Assembly (NCBI GenBank): GCA_051453625.1
Contig: JBOZIK010000001.1
Span: forward strand, 103,955,666-104,019,665
Direction: 5' to 3'
Source of the DNA: Welwitschia mirabilis
Lineage: Eukaryota; Gnetophyta; Gnetopsida; Welwitschiales
Length of the DNA stretch: 64,000 nucleotides
Shown here piece by piece: positions 1-11,009 of the stretch (positions are counted from its first letter, which is position 1; the number at the start of each line of letters is the position of its first letter). The notes below the pieces were generated by a model. The model saw only the letters and a program-made list of their open reading frames with translations, did no database searches and was not told the DNA's origin. A program made the position numbers and the translations under genes.

Positions 1-6
1 GGTGGA

Positions 7-588
7 TGAGAGACTATGTCTCTGGAGAAGGTTTATCAGAGGAAGAAAATGAGCTGAACATGGCTCTTATAATAGATACAGACCCACTAAGCTATGAGGA
101 GGCAGTAACAAGTTCCAAGGGGAGGCTAGCTATGGATGCTGAGATAAGAGCAATTAAGAAGAATAAGACATGGAGCTTGACAAATTTACTAGTTGGAGCC
201 AAGAAGATTGGAGTAAAATGGATTTATAAGACCAAACTTAATGAGTTNNNNNNNNNNNNNNNNNNNNNNNNNNNNNNNNNNNNNNNNNNNNNNNNNNNNN
301 NNNNNNNNNNNNNNNNNNNNNNNNNNNNNNNNNNNNNNNNNNNNNNNATGAGAGACTATGTCTCTAGAGAAGGTTTATCAGAGGAAGAAAATGAGCTGAA
401 CATGGCTCTTATAATAGATACAGACCCACTAAGCTATGACGAGGCAGTAAAAAGTTCCAAGGGGAGGCTAGCTATGGATGCTGAGATAAGAGCAATTAAG
501 AAGAACAAGACATGGAGCTTGACAGATTTACTAGTTGGAGCCAAGAAGATTGGAGTAAAATGGATTTATAAGATCAAACTTAATGAGT
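7..588 (+). repeat. Duplicated RT segment on both sides of a 100-N gap
   Basis: Positions 7-247 and 348-588 are the same 241-base stretch of the copia RT N-terminus with only about half a dozen differences. They are separated by exactly 100 N (248-347). The second copy continues into the rest of the RT and the first ends at the gap. This is most simply an unresolved overlap of two contig ends or haplotypes rather than a biological tandem repeat. Confidence 0.85.
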
Positions 589-899
589 TTGGTAAGGTGA
601 ACAAATTCAAAGCCCGATTAGTTGCAAAGGGTTATTCTCAACAACATGGTGTGGATTACACAGAAGTATTTGCCCCAGTTGCGAGAATGAACATAATACA
701 TATGATCATTGCTTTCGTGGCATAAAGGGACTGGACTATCTATCAACTAGATGTAAAGTCTACCTTTCTCCATGGAGAATTAACTAAGAATGTCTATGTT
801 GAACAACCAAGGGGCTATGAACAGAAGGGTGAAGAGAATAAGGTTTACAAGCTGCATAAAGCCTTGTATGGACTAAAACAGGCTCCTCGAGCTTGATGA
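348..899 (+). pseudogene. copia reverse transcriptase, N-terminal half (broken)
   Basis: Encodes the start of the copia RT. GVKWIYK is followed by KARLVAKGYSQ, DYTEVFAPVAR, then [13 protein letters not shown] and [12 protein letters not shown], all hallmark blocks of RVT_2-type reverse transcriptase. An in-frame TAA at 723-725 sits where related proteins usually have a Gln, and a TGA follows APRA where Trp is usual. Both fit C-to-T or G-to-A decay. The protein would copy element RNA into cDNA in virus-like particles, but this copy cannot make a full enzyme. Confidence 0.9.
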
Positions 900-919
900 T
901 TTGCTTTTTAAGCTAAGCA

Positions 920-1906
920 GTGGGGGTTAAAATTTTAATTGTCAGCATATATGTTGATGATTTGATTTTTACTGGTGATGATGATCAAATGATGTTAGGA
1001 TTTAAGGAGTCAATGATGAAGGCTTTTGATATGACTGATTTGGGAAAGATGAGGTTTTTTCTTGGTATAGAAGTGTTACAGAAAGATGATGGGATATATG
1101 TCTGTCAAAGAAATTATGCACAGGAGCTACTAAGGCATTTTGGCATGGAAGATTGCAATGCAGTAATGAATCCTATTGTTCCTGGTTCTAAGTTGTGCAA
1201 GGATGAAGGAGGAATTAGAGTTGATGAAACCTACTATAAACAAATTGTAGGTAGTCTTATGTATATGACTGCTACAAGGCTAGACTTAAAGTTTGTGGTA
1301 AGCTATATAAGTAAGTTTATGTCCAAACCAACAAAACTACACTTGCAGGCTGCAAAGAGAGTACTGAGATACTTGAAGGGAACGATTGATTATGGAATTC
1401 ATTATAAGAATGGAGGAGATGGTAAACTGTTAGCATTCACAGATAGTGATTATGCAGCAGATATGGAGGAAAGGAAGAGTACATCAAGGTATGTGTTTAT
1501 GATAAGTTCAGGTGCTATTTCATGGTGTTCAAAGAAGCAACCTATTGTGACTTTATCAACCATAGAAGCTAAGTTTGTGGCAGCCGCAGTTTGTGCTTGT
1601 CAAGGAATCTGGATGAAGAGAATTTTAAAGGAACTGGGACACTCTGATGAAGGTTGTACTACTATGATGTGTGACAACAGTTCAACCATCAAGCTCTCTA
1701 AAAATCCAGTTATGCATGGTTGCAGCAAGCATATTGATGTGAGATTTCATTTCTTAAGGAATCTTACTAAAGATGGTACAATTGAATTAGTTCATTGTGG
1801 AAGTCAAAATCAGGTGGCTGACATAATGACCAAACCATTGAAGCTTGAAGTTTTTTTGAAGCTTCGGAAGTTGTTGGGAATATGTGAGATTTCTAATATA
1901 AACTAA
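920..1906 (+). pseudogene. copia RT C-terminal half plus RNase H
   Basis: A 328-codon open frame carrying the RT catalytic YVDDLIFTG block near residue 11, the LGKMRFFLGIEV block, and a copia RNase H (FTDSDYAAD, KSTSRYVFM, SWCSKKQPIVTLSTIEAKF, and the terminal QVADIMTKPL). A stretch normally lying between APRAW and YVDD is missing at about 900-925, so this half is joined out of frame to the upstream RT. The ATG at 920 is an accident of the deletion and not a real start. RNase H would remove RNA from the RNA-DNA hybrid. The polypurine tract follows 18 bases after the stop. Confidence 0.9.
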
Positions 1907-1923
1907 TTGCTACACAACATTTA

Positions 1924-1937
1924 GTTTGAGGGAGGGA
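1924..1937 (+). other. Polypurine tract of the copia element
   Basis: GTTTGAGGGAGGGA lies just after the RNase H stop and directly before the 3' LTR, the position where plus-strand DNA synthesis is primed. The usual TGTTGG at the LTR start seems lost at this junction. Confidence 0.75.
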
Positions 1938-2210
1938 ATAAGGAGTTTATAGCATGTTTCTAGGATTTTCAGTTTTCTGTTTGAATAATGTCTTGGTATC
2001 CAGGGAAAGTCCTGGTCTTTAGGGATATTTCCAAATTTCTGGTGCCACTTAGTTTTAATCTCACCAAAGTGGGCTGCTTTCACAATTTCTGTTATTCTGT
2101 ATTGAATGGCTATATAAGTCAGGGTCATTATCAATAAAACTAAGTCATTTTTAAATCGAGTTTGTTGTGTTCTTGCTTTTAGCCTCTATATCAGATCAAA
2201 GTTCCTAACA
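1938..2210 (+). repeat. copia 3' LTR (about 273 bp)
   Basis: Runs from the polypurine tract to the terminal CCTAACA at 2204-2210. It contains a TATA box at 2111-2118 and an AATAAA at 2133-2138 about 20 bases later, as expected for U3-R. The left end is slightly eroded (no TGTT). The matching 5' LTR is outside the window. Confidence 0.8.
2111..2118 (+). promoter_or_regulatory. LTR TATA box
   Basis: TATATAAG inside the 3' LTR, followed by AATAAA at 2133-2138. This is the usual compact promoter and poly-A arrangement of a short copia LTR. Confidence 0.6.
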
Positions 2211-2954
2211 ATTTGAGACCTCTACTTCCACAAGGATATCCTTGCCCGTTTGCAAAGTGGCAACAGCACTTTTGTAAATGTTAAGTACTTCATCCCCTCA
2301 TCTAGATTATCATTTATATGGCAAATGTTGCTTGCATAAGCTATCAGCTGAATAACTAATCAAAATAGAAGAAAGGTATAGTTAAAAACTGGTGGATATG
2401 AGGAGATCAAGAAGGCCCTGCTAGACAATGGGATTGCTATAAGATGGTTTTCCAGAACAAGGACGTGCTGAATCCACCGATGAACCGGCTGATGAAGTGA
2501 AGAAAGTTCCAATCTTTCCAGAAATTGCATTGTGGATTATAAGAATATCACTGGTAATAGCAGAAACCACATCACTTCATAAGCTATCAGCATCAAAGGA
2601 GATTCCGGATCACTGGATCGCTTCGGATTGTTTTACGGGTCGTCCAAAATCATATACCGATTTTTGTGAAATTGCAGGTTCAAAATCCTAAAGCTAGATT
2701 GAAGCATTTGTTTCAGTGAAATCGCAAGTTAAAAAACTGGCTTCTCTAACTGTACCACTCATTTTTTTGGATTAAGGATTGTTTTGACGAAAATCTTTTA
2801 TAAATAGAGAAAATTGGTTTTTCAAACTGCAAAATCTGTTTTGTTTTGTGGAGTGCGATCGGGCTTCGGTTTGAAGCGTGTTTCACTGGAGCACGATCTG
2901 AAATTGCGTGGATCGCAATTCCGATCCGCGCCATCTAACAGTGGTAATATCTCA

Positions 2955-3044
2955 TTTCAAAACTGCTCTCAGATAAGCAAGATGCATCCTCTCCACTTGT
3001 TTCAAAACTGCTCTCAGATAAGCGAGATGCATCCTGTCCACTTG
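2955..3044. repeat. 45-bp tandem duplication, two copies
   Basis: The unit starting TTTCAAAACTGCTCTCAG occurs at 2955-2999 and 3000-3044 with two mismatches. Its length is a multiple of three, so a plus-strand frame reads the peptide FQNCSQIS twice. No known family recognised. Confidence 0.9.
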
Positions 3045-3158
3045 TCACACTGTATTCGTTCAATTTTTTGGAAAACAGATAAGGTCGCAGAGAGAATTAA
3101 GGAGGGGAGGGAGGGACGCCTTTAATAGATTTGTGTGATTGGTGTTTTCTCTACTTTC

Positions 3159-3691
3159 CTAGCTGGTCTCCCCTCTGTGACACTGGTCTTTTTGCTTTCC
3201 AGGCGATTTTCCAGTGCTCAGCTTGTTGAAGCTCACACCCTCCATTTCTCTGTTAGTTAAAATGCTCACTATTTGCAGATACGGTTTTGTGGCAGTTACC
3301 CAAGTTCGGCCTTCCGGCCTAGTCAATAAGTGAACATAATCCAAGAGGGGAGCATATCTCCAGCACCATACAGAGTCATAGCCACTGGATCAGCGGTGGC
3401 CCGGGCAAGAAGGTGTCCATCAATCACAATGGAGAATTAACCAAAATAATTTGTGATTATTTTTGGATGATTGACGAAATTGCCAGTTTCCCATGCGCAG
3501 TAGGATTCATTGAGAATACAACTGTGAAGATTTTGCCACTCATTTTCTTTAAAATCAGCCATCCATTCATTATGGAAGGAATCCGGAGCCATGAAGGATG
3601 TGGAGACCTCCAAGATATTTTGAACATCCATGGCATTCGAATCGTTGTTGTTGCAGGTGAAACCAGAAGATATGAACAGCTCTTACCATGA
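3159..3691 (-). pseudogene. Unidentified coding-like remnant
   Basis: On the minus strand one frame runs through 3437-3631 and, past a stop, continues with a protein-like stretch (DGHLLARATADPVAMTLYG, then GAGDMLPSW). Another minus frame covers 3159-3344. Residue composition is balanced, unlike the low-complexity shadow frames elsewhere. I cannot name a family. A plus-strand frame at 3413-3691 overlaps and cannot be excluded, so both strand and coding status are uncertain. Confidence 0.25.
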
Positions 3692-4355
3692 CATCACTGG
3701 AATGACTTTTTATATCTCCACACTTGTAAGTGGTGATCATGTGCTAAGGCAGCATCTGCACCAAATTTTTGGGAATCGCATTCTTTACTTAGTGAAATTC
3801 CTCGAAATGCAAAATTCTTGAATTAAAACGTTTCTTATATCCCTTGGAATTTGCTGTATCTTCTTTTAGGATTTCACTTTCAACATCGTCGAGGCTCTGA
3901 GAATTTGCTAAATAACTGTTTTCTATGTGTAACGGCATCCTATGTGATAAGGATTTTGGCATAACAGACTGACCCTCGATATCATTTTGCTACAGATGCC
4001 CTTTCCTTTTTTGAAGTCCTTCCTTTTTCTTAACCAGTTTTGCAAGCTTATTAGCAGTGTGGAGAACCTGATTAGTGAGGAGTGTTCACAATGATTAACT
4101 CCAAAAAAAGTCAACCAACATGTGTAAAAAGGATTCATCTAAGTTGGGGTAACATTACACTGTAAGGCCAAAAAATCTATTTTCATATTTGATATTTTAA
4201 CATATTCCTTACGGAGCACATAGCATGTCCAACTCGTGAAGACTTAAGCCATCATAATATAAGTAAAATATTTAGCAAAGCTCATATGAATGTTTAAGAT
4301 GGCAAGCATGTTAATGCTACTATAAACAAAATTTTGGAAAGACACAAGATTCTCC

Positions 4356-6241
4356 TGATTAATAAGTTGATGAATATTTATGTTGGCTTCCTTAACGCCT
4401 TCTTTTCTTTATATGCGCCCCCATGTTTTCACTTGGGGTGATCTTGGTCACAACAATTTATTTATTTTTCGTATGCGTTTCTTTCAATTGAGTTAGACTT
4501 CTTTTGGCATCTTGCATATTTAGTGCTAATAAGATTATTATACATTTAGTAACTATCATAACATTAGTAACTATCATAACATTTTATAATTTTGCATGGT
4601 TGATAACTTTATGTCAAAATAAGCATGTGTTTTATTTTCCTTTTCTTCCTCCATTCTTCTTATTTCTTCTAATACCATCCTCTCATGATTCCATCTTTCT
4701 TATCAAGTATTGAACGATAAATTCTTTTTTTATCCTTTTCAATAACATGAATTTAGCATGTATATATATAATTTACTTAATTCTAAAATTAAAGATATTT
4801 ATTTTTGTATTAATTATTCTATATGTTCCTATTTTCTTAAATGGAAGTAAAACTAATGAATTTTAGTACTTCTCTTGACCATAAACCTTTTTCTGTAACT
4901 CCAATTTATCTAAAATTTGTTAGAATATTCTTCTGTTGACTTAGACATTATCATTATCAAAAAGCTAAAACCCTAGTATGACCTCTAAATCCTAGTTTTG
5001 GCAATATACAATCAAATTTGAAATTTTACTTAGAATTTTTATGAATCTATCAAATCTTAATGTTTTAGATTTTGCATAGTGAACGTTCTAGTCATTATCA
5101 CTTTATTTTCAAAAATTTAAAATCTAATCTTGTAGTAGTTTTTAAGTACTTTTAGAATATTAAATCCATTTTTTCTCAAGTCCTCTACTTTTCTTAATAT
5201 TCTTCGTCAAAATAAGGCTAACCATAATTTTTGCATATTTTTCTAGATCGTCTATTTCTTATCAATTTCAAATGATCTTACTTGATCTTGAATTTTTGGT
5301 TTATATTTTAATTTATTTGATGTTCTAAACAGTTTTAAGTCCATTTTCTCTAGTTTCTTTCCTCTCTTTCTCTCTCTTTTCTCATTCTCCTAGTCAAAAT
5401 TTCATGAAATTGATGAAATTTTACTTTGATAGAATAAACATTCACATGATGTTTTTTTAATAAGTAATAGTTGATTAATAATCTAAGTTATATGTACATA
5501 TCCTTTATAGATCATTTCAAGTTTAATTAAGAGTTATCTTTTAACTCAAATGCATCAAATTTACTAAAAATATTATCAAGTTCAAATGGTTTACTGTGTC
5601 AATTTTAAGAATCATGTTTTCGAAGTGCTATCTTTCAATTCTAAGTTATTGCAAATTTAGTATAAAAGTGAAGAAGTCATTTTAATGACTTATACACATC
5701 CATTTTACATTATTTCAAGTAGTGAAGTTTTGAAGAAGAACTATTTTTACATACCAATGACTTAAGTTAGATTGACTGCTTTAACTCTTTTAATCATTCA
5801 TTTGAGTTATAAATGATCTTTAAGATAGTAGTGAATTTTTAATTAAAGTTATTTTTCTTATTCATCACATTTCTCTTTGTACATGTCATGAAATTTAGCT
5901 TTTTACACATGTAATTTTTAAGGTTTATGGTACATTATATGTTTTAATTATGTGAATGTCACTTAAGAGTAATTATTTTATCATGTAAAGCGATAGTTCG
6001 ATAAGACAATGTATAAGATTTTCTTAAGATCTATGTTATGATTTTTGTTATTTCGATACTTATGTACTTCCCATATATATACAATTTGACCCAAAATATT
6101 TATTTATACTTTATTGTAAATTAGTTATGCTTTATTTCTTTTTACTGAGTTAAATTTTTGTGTTAAGCACACAATTATTTTTATGAAATCTAAGAGATTA
6201 ATCTTCTAATTTTAAAAATTGTATTTTTATTTTAATTAATT
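4356..6241 (+). repeat. gypsy LTR family X, copy 1 (uninterrupted)
   Basis: A 1.9-kb LTR-like unit starting TGATTAATA. It is the inverted counterpart of 18470-23183: long colinear stretches match in reverse complement across the whole unit (for example 5720-5840 with 18880-19040, and 4620-4740 with 22800-22960). A tRNA-Asp-type primer site follows at 6243-6261, which marks this as a 5' LTR in plus orientation. It has no insertion where copy 2 carries one, so it serves as the empty-site reference. Confidence 0.75.
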
Positions 6242-6242
6242 A

Positions 6243-6261
6243 TTATCTCTATTATGGTACT
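6243..6261 (+). other. Degraded tRNA-Asp primer-binding site
   Basis: TTATCTCTATTATGGTACT resembles the plant gypsy primer site TGGCGCCGTTGCCGGGGA after C-to-T and G-to-A changes plus small gaps. It lies immediately after LTR-X copy 1. It is weaker than the other three such sites in the block and is believed mainly because of its position. Confidence 0.4.
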
Positions 6262-7839
6262 CATGCGATAATGATGGTAGAATGCTAAAAATAGCGCTGA
6301 ACTATGTCTTGATCTTGCCTCCATCCGTATCTATAAGAGAATAGTCAAGTCTTAGAATAAAAAGGAAAAATCAAACTAAGTATAGAATTGAACTACCTCC
6401 ACATATTACACTCAGTCATATTTAAGAACTTATCAATTCTAGCTAAGGGAAAGCCACATTGCTCAAGTTGAGGTTTTAGCTACTCTTACTCATGCTCATA
6501 AAATCTCTCTATCTTCTGAAGCTATTTGAAATTAGTAAGAAAAGAGAAATGGTGAAAAATATGCCACACCTTGGAAACTTGAGATAGTGAGTAATAATGT
6601 TTCATATGGCCAAAGATGAGGGAATGATAATACAACACTAAGAAGAAAGAGCATGACAAACATAAGTAAATATGAAATAAGAAACAAATGGAATACAATT
6701 TTATTTAAATAATTGAAGAGTTTACAATAAATTACAAAAGGCACAAGATGTATGTATAGTAACTAGGATCTTAGACTCAGTTATTGAGAAAGAGGCACAT
6801 TAGCTAGTGTAAGACAATTAATAGGAAAACTATTGGTGTAAGGGCTAGAATTGATGTTAAGGTCATCTAGAATGGGTAATACCATATCTAAAGAAGCATG
6901 TGGATCCATAATTCCTAGTCACTACTTGAAAAAGGTATATTTAAGGCATTATCTACAACTCTAGGAAGCTGATGTATAGTGAATCACCTACAACAGATTC
7001 CCTATGTTTTCATCTTTATCATACTTAAGGTTTTGGAAACATTTATCTATAGTGTCACTAGGATGAAAAGCATGATCAAGATAAAATACTTAATTAACTT
7101 TCTAATCCCTAAATCATTCATCATCTTCAAGGGTAAAAGTAGCAAAGAGTATAGAGAAGATAACTTTCACCATGAAAGTCTAAAATAAAAAACATAGCTA
7201 GGTATAAGACTAAATAGAAAATAGTTGAAATAAGACTCACAACCATTTTGGAAGACCTTCATTATTCAAATTTCAATATCATCATGTGTCTTCATAGCCC
7301 AATTCCTACAAACTTTAGAGCACAAATGAGGTCTAAAAATAAAAAATGGAGGGTTTCATAGAGATTAAACTCTTCACTACAGTAGCATCATAGCACTAGA
7401 TTACATGTGATTTTGATAATACAGTGGAAAATTAACAAAATTATGATTTAGTTAAGGTCTGATTCTAAAAAATTAGCAGCAATAATCTCAAAAGTGATAA
7501 AGTAATAATAAAATTAAATTAATAGGTATCCTATAACCTAGGTAACAACACATTATACCTTCCAACTAGGATGAAAACTAGGATTTTGGAGTGAAAAATA
7601 CATAGCTTTATCAGCATTTATTCAAACATAAAGAAAACCTAAGAACAAAAATGAAGAGTCTTTTCCTTTTTTGTTGCTTAATAAATCTTTAAAAACAAAT
7701 AAGAATAGATCCTTCAAAAGGCTAACATCCCTCCTAAGTATGATTACATAAGACCCATAGCTCTTGTTTTATCATCTAAAAAGTACTACTAGTTTTAAAA
7801 CTTATTGAAACAAAAAGCAAGAATAGAAAATAGATATTT

Positions 7840-9170
7840 TTATTTCTTATTTTTATTTTTTACTTTTACATCTAAAAAGTAAATCAAAATAGATCTCAAC
7901 TCCATTTAAATTTTGATTAGTAAATAATTTGAGTTTATATGCATTTACTCTCTAAATTTAACTAGTTTTTGAATCTTGAATGTTAATTATTCTAAAAGAA
8001 AACACATGCATAACATTAAAGGGCCCTTTCCATTTAGATTTTAATTTTTTAGAAAATAAGTGAAAATGTAGGTTAAAAAGCAAAACTTTATTACCTACTT
8101 AAAGATGTTACCTAAGAATGATCTAATCATCATGATATTTCATTCATATTTTAATAAGAATATGGTTATCATGAGTATTTATCTAATGTCATTTAGTTTT
8201 GTTAATTAATTCATTTTATTTTTTGCATTTTTTCAAGATCAAGAATAAATTTATGAATAGCATAAAAAGCTTAATATTCTATCTCAACAAATAGAAATCA
8301 TTGTTTACCAAAAATAAGTTTATAGAGGGGTCATGCAAATGGGTGTTTTCTAAGCTATATGATAAGCTCATACAACATCAGACAATTTTAAATACTAGTA
8401 TTTTCTATTTGTAGTAATTATTTTATGAATAATTTGAGTAAGCTCATGGTTTGTTACTTTTTTTTAGCCATTGGTTTGAGAATGGTAAGAAATAGCTACT
8501 TTATAAATGATTCCATATTTTGTTATAAGGTTTCTAAATAGTTATTGTAGAAAATGGTTTCATAATCAGTAATGTTACTTTTGGATGATCAAAATAGGAT
8601 ATAAATTGATCCATCAAGAATTTAATAACACTCTTAGCATCATAATTTCTACAAGTTTCTCCTTCTATCCATTTAGAACATAATCCATACAAATAAGAAT
8701 ATAAACATCACTAAAGGGGGATGGAAATGGTCTAATAAAATCTATATCATAAATATTAAAAGTTTCATAAATAATAAAAGGTTCAAGAGGCATTTTGTTT
8801 TTTTAACTAATATCACCTTAATTGGTATTTATTACAATATTTACAATATTTATTAACATCTCAAAAAAAGAGAGGCTAATAAAAAGTATCATTTAACACT
8901 TTGGATACAGTTTTATTTTCACTAAAATTACCACCACATATACATTGTGATAAAATTCCAAGACACTAAGTATTTCATTCTTAGGTATACATCTTTAAGA
9001 GACTTGATTAACATAATATTTAAATAATAGTGGTGATTAAGAATTTATATTATTGAGATATAATTTTCTTTTTCTCATAATAAGACATCTTTCTAGGGAT
9101 TTTATCATAGGATTTCAAATTTGTAATATTAGTATATTAAGGTAAAACATTAACCAAAAAAAAAAATTAT
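7840..9170 (-). pseudogene. gypsy G1 integrase remnant
   Basis: Read on the minus strand with stops and shifts. A degraded zinc-binding end (CKYCNKYQ, near 8.84 kb) is followed by the core (MPLEPF near 8793, then YDIDFIRPFPSPF and MDYVLKWIE near 8.65 kb). Last comes the C-terminal end, where KWKGPFNV (near 8.02 kb) and VNAYKLKLF (near 7.94 kb) match the W.GPF and VNG.RLK blocks that close gypsy integrases. The intact enzyme inserts cDNA into the genome. This copy is inactive. Confidence 0.8.
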
Positions 9171-9179
9171 CTTAAAAAA

Positions 9180-9650
9180 CTTTCAGTAATCTTAGTTGAA
9201 TTGATAAGTAGGAAAAGGTGAGATAAATAAGCGACAATAGGATTTTCGTTTCTACTCTGTCCTTAATGGTGATATTAAATTATTCTATAAGTAAATCCAA
9301 ATGCATAAGATGAGGTTTAGTTAAGAAATTATTTATAATTTATTTTAAGTCAGCATGATCACTACAAGATAACTAATAAGATACTAGCAAAAACTTTGTA
9401 GGGTAAAAATAACATATAAAATTTTCTTTTCAATAGTCAAATAGTTAAGTTTGCATCATGAAAAGTTCTCTAGCATAGATAATGATGTAGGATTTATGAT
9501 TAATAGTTTGACCTAAGACTATTCCTACTATGAAATCACTTGCATTAGCTATCACCCAAAAAGAAAATACCAATTATATATAAAGAATAGGTGAAGATGA
9601 TAAAAGTCTTTTGAATTTCTAAAACGTAGTTTCACAACTAGGTGTTTAAG
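9180..9650 (-). pseudogene. gypsy G1 RNase H remnant
   Basis: The minus strand reads CETTF.KFKRLLSSSPILY, then ANASDFIVGIVLGQ, ARELF and SDHADLK. This is the order of gypsy RNase H (DASD.AVGAVLGQ, YYAS..L, TDHAALK). It begins exactly where the LINE is inserted: the first residues continue the RT reading frame from 15.69 kb. Confidence 0.85.
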
Positions 9651-9663
9651 AGAAATATGCATC
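9651..9663 (+). repeat. LINE target-site duplication, left copy
   Basis: AGAAATATGCATC here is repeated perfectly at 15673-15685 after the LINE poly-A tail. A 13-bp duplication is typical of target-primed reverse transcription. Confidence 0.95.
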
Positions 9664-9884
9664 GGAGGGGAGAGGAGGCTCGGAGCTCTATTAGGATTTT
9701 AAAGCTCTGCAAGGTTTCAACAGATCTAGAGTGCAGGAGGAAGCAATACTTGGAGAGTCACAGATCAGTGGGGGTTGTTTTGATGCTTGGTCATAGAGCA
9801 CGGGGGTGATTTTGGCCATGAGACAGTCATTCTATGGGTAAGTTATGGGATTTTTTTTATTTAGCAATCGTAGTCTGGTTTTAG

Positions 9885-10785
9885 GTTTTTTTCGAGGGGT
9901 TTGACCCTAATATAGAGAAGATTCAGTTCTCTAAAGAAGGGAAATCCCTTCTTTTGGACATTGACAAAGATGCCTTTAGTGAGATCAAGAAGAAGCTCAG
10001 ATATAGTATAATCAAAAAATTTATCACATTTGATACTCAACCAAGGTTGGATCGGATCCATGAATGGGTTGCTACAAAATGGACAAGAGTTAGCAAAGTT
10101 AATGTTATTGCAATGCCAAAAGAAATAGTATTATTTCAACTAGATAACAAACAAGATATAGATGAAATGATCATAAGAGGACCATGGTTTTTTTGGTGTT
10201 CGAGGCCTTACCCTAGCCAAATGGACGCAAGGGGTGCATTAGAACTTGAATCTATTTAATAGACTTCTGATCTAGATCTGCATCTACAAGTTCCCTCTGG
10301 AGTTTTAGGATGAAAATCTATTAAGAAGAATGATAACTCAGTTTGATAAACGTATCAAACTTGACAAGATTACTATTAAACAGACAAGATTAGTATTGGC
10401 TAGATTTTGTGTTTGGATGAGTCTCAAGGACATCAAGGAGATCCAATCTATAAAGTTTAGATTTAAATGGGGTATTTGTAATTTTAACATCATATATGAG
10501 AATCTTCCAATCTCTTGCATAATCTGTGGGAAATCAGGACACCTTTTTGAAAGATGTACTCCTCTTGAAAAGAAATGTTCACATTGTGAGAGAATGGGTC
10601 ATCTACGAGAAGAATGTCGAAAAATATTGATTGATATTGAAGAAAAGCCAAAAAAACCTATACTTTTTATGGGAAAACTAGTCACAATTAGAACATATAC
10701 CAACATAAGCAAAAGAAGGAATAAACCAGAAAAAGTACTACTCTTTTCCCCAAGAAAAGCAAGAAAAAGGAAGCATCAAAATTGA
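9885..10785 (+). pseudogene. LINE ORF1 (gag-like, DUF4283 region and two zinc knuckles)
   Basis: RNA-binding partner of the LINE RT. The first part (9885-10259) has a DUF4283-like pattern ending in QDIDEMIIRGPWFFW. A frameshift near 10.26 kb leads to a second frame (10330-10785) with two CX2CX4HX4C knuckles: CIICGKSGHLFERC (residues 63-76 of that frame) and CSHCERMGHLREEC (residues 83-96). A Lys/Arg-rich tail follows. The true start is not clear; the ATG at 9954 is internal to the conserved part. Confidence 0.85.
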
Positions 10786-11009
10786 AGCATAACCCCTTTC
10801 AACCTCTTTTAGATGAGAATGACACCCAACAACCTCTAAATGATGATGAATCTAATTAAGTAGAAACTCAAAAGAAGGGAAGGCCCAGTAATAGAACTCT
10901 TTAAGAATGAGAAACAATAGAGAATGTTGCAAATAGATCCCAAGCTACCATCAAAGATACCTTAAGAAAAGATCAAATGTCTAGAAAGGGGTGAAAACAC
11001 CCTCTAATA

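Larger units (their letters stand above)
1..2210 (+). mobile_element. Ty1/copia LTR retrotransposon, 3' part
   Basis: The 3' end of a copia-type element whose 5' LTR, gag, protease and integrase lie left of the window. In order, it shows the end of the integrase-RT linker, reverse transcriptase, RNase H, a polypurine tract and a 273-bp 3' LTR ending CCTAACA. The order RT, RNase H, PPT, LTR and the copia-type motifs place it in Ty1/copia. It is dead: two in-frame stops and an internal deletion split the RT, and a 100-N gap with duplicated flanks lies in its first 600 bases. Confidence 0.93.
2211..4355. other. Non-repeat-like stretch without a clear gene
   Basis: Richer in G+C and less homopolymeric than the rest of the window. 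It holds several open frames under 105 codons on both strands, none recognised. It may be remnant single-copy DNA between the copia LTR and the gypsy block, possibly part of a decayed gene or intron. Included are a 45-bp tandem duplication (2955-3044) and a coding-like minus-strand patch (3159-3691). Confidence 0.5.

Noticed and set aside
1910-2134. 74-codon minus frame over the copia 3' LTR
   Set aside because: Antisense shadow of the LTR; no independent support.
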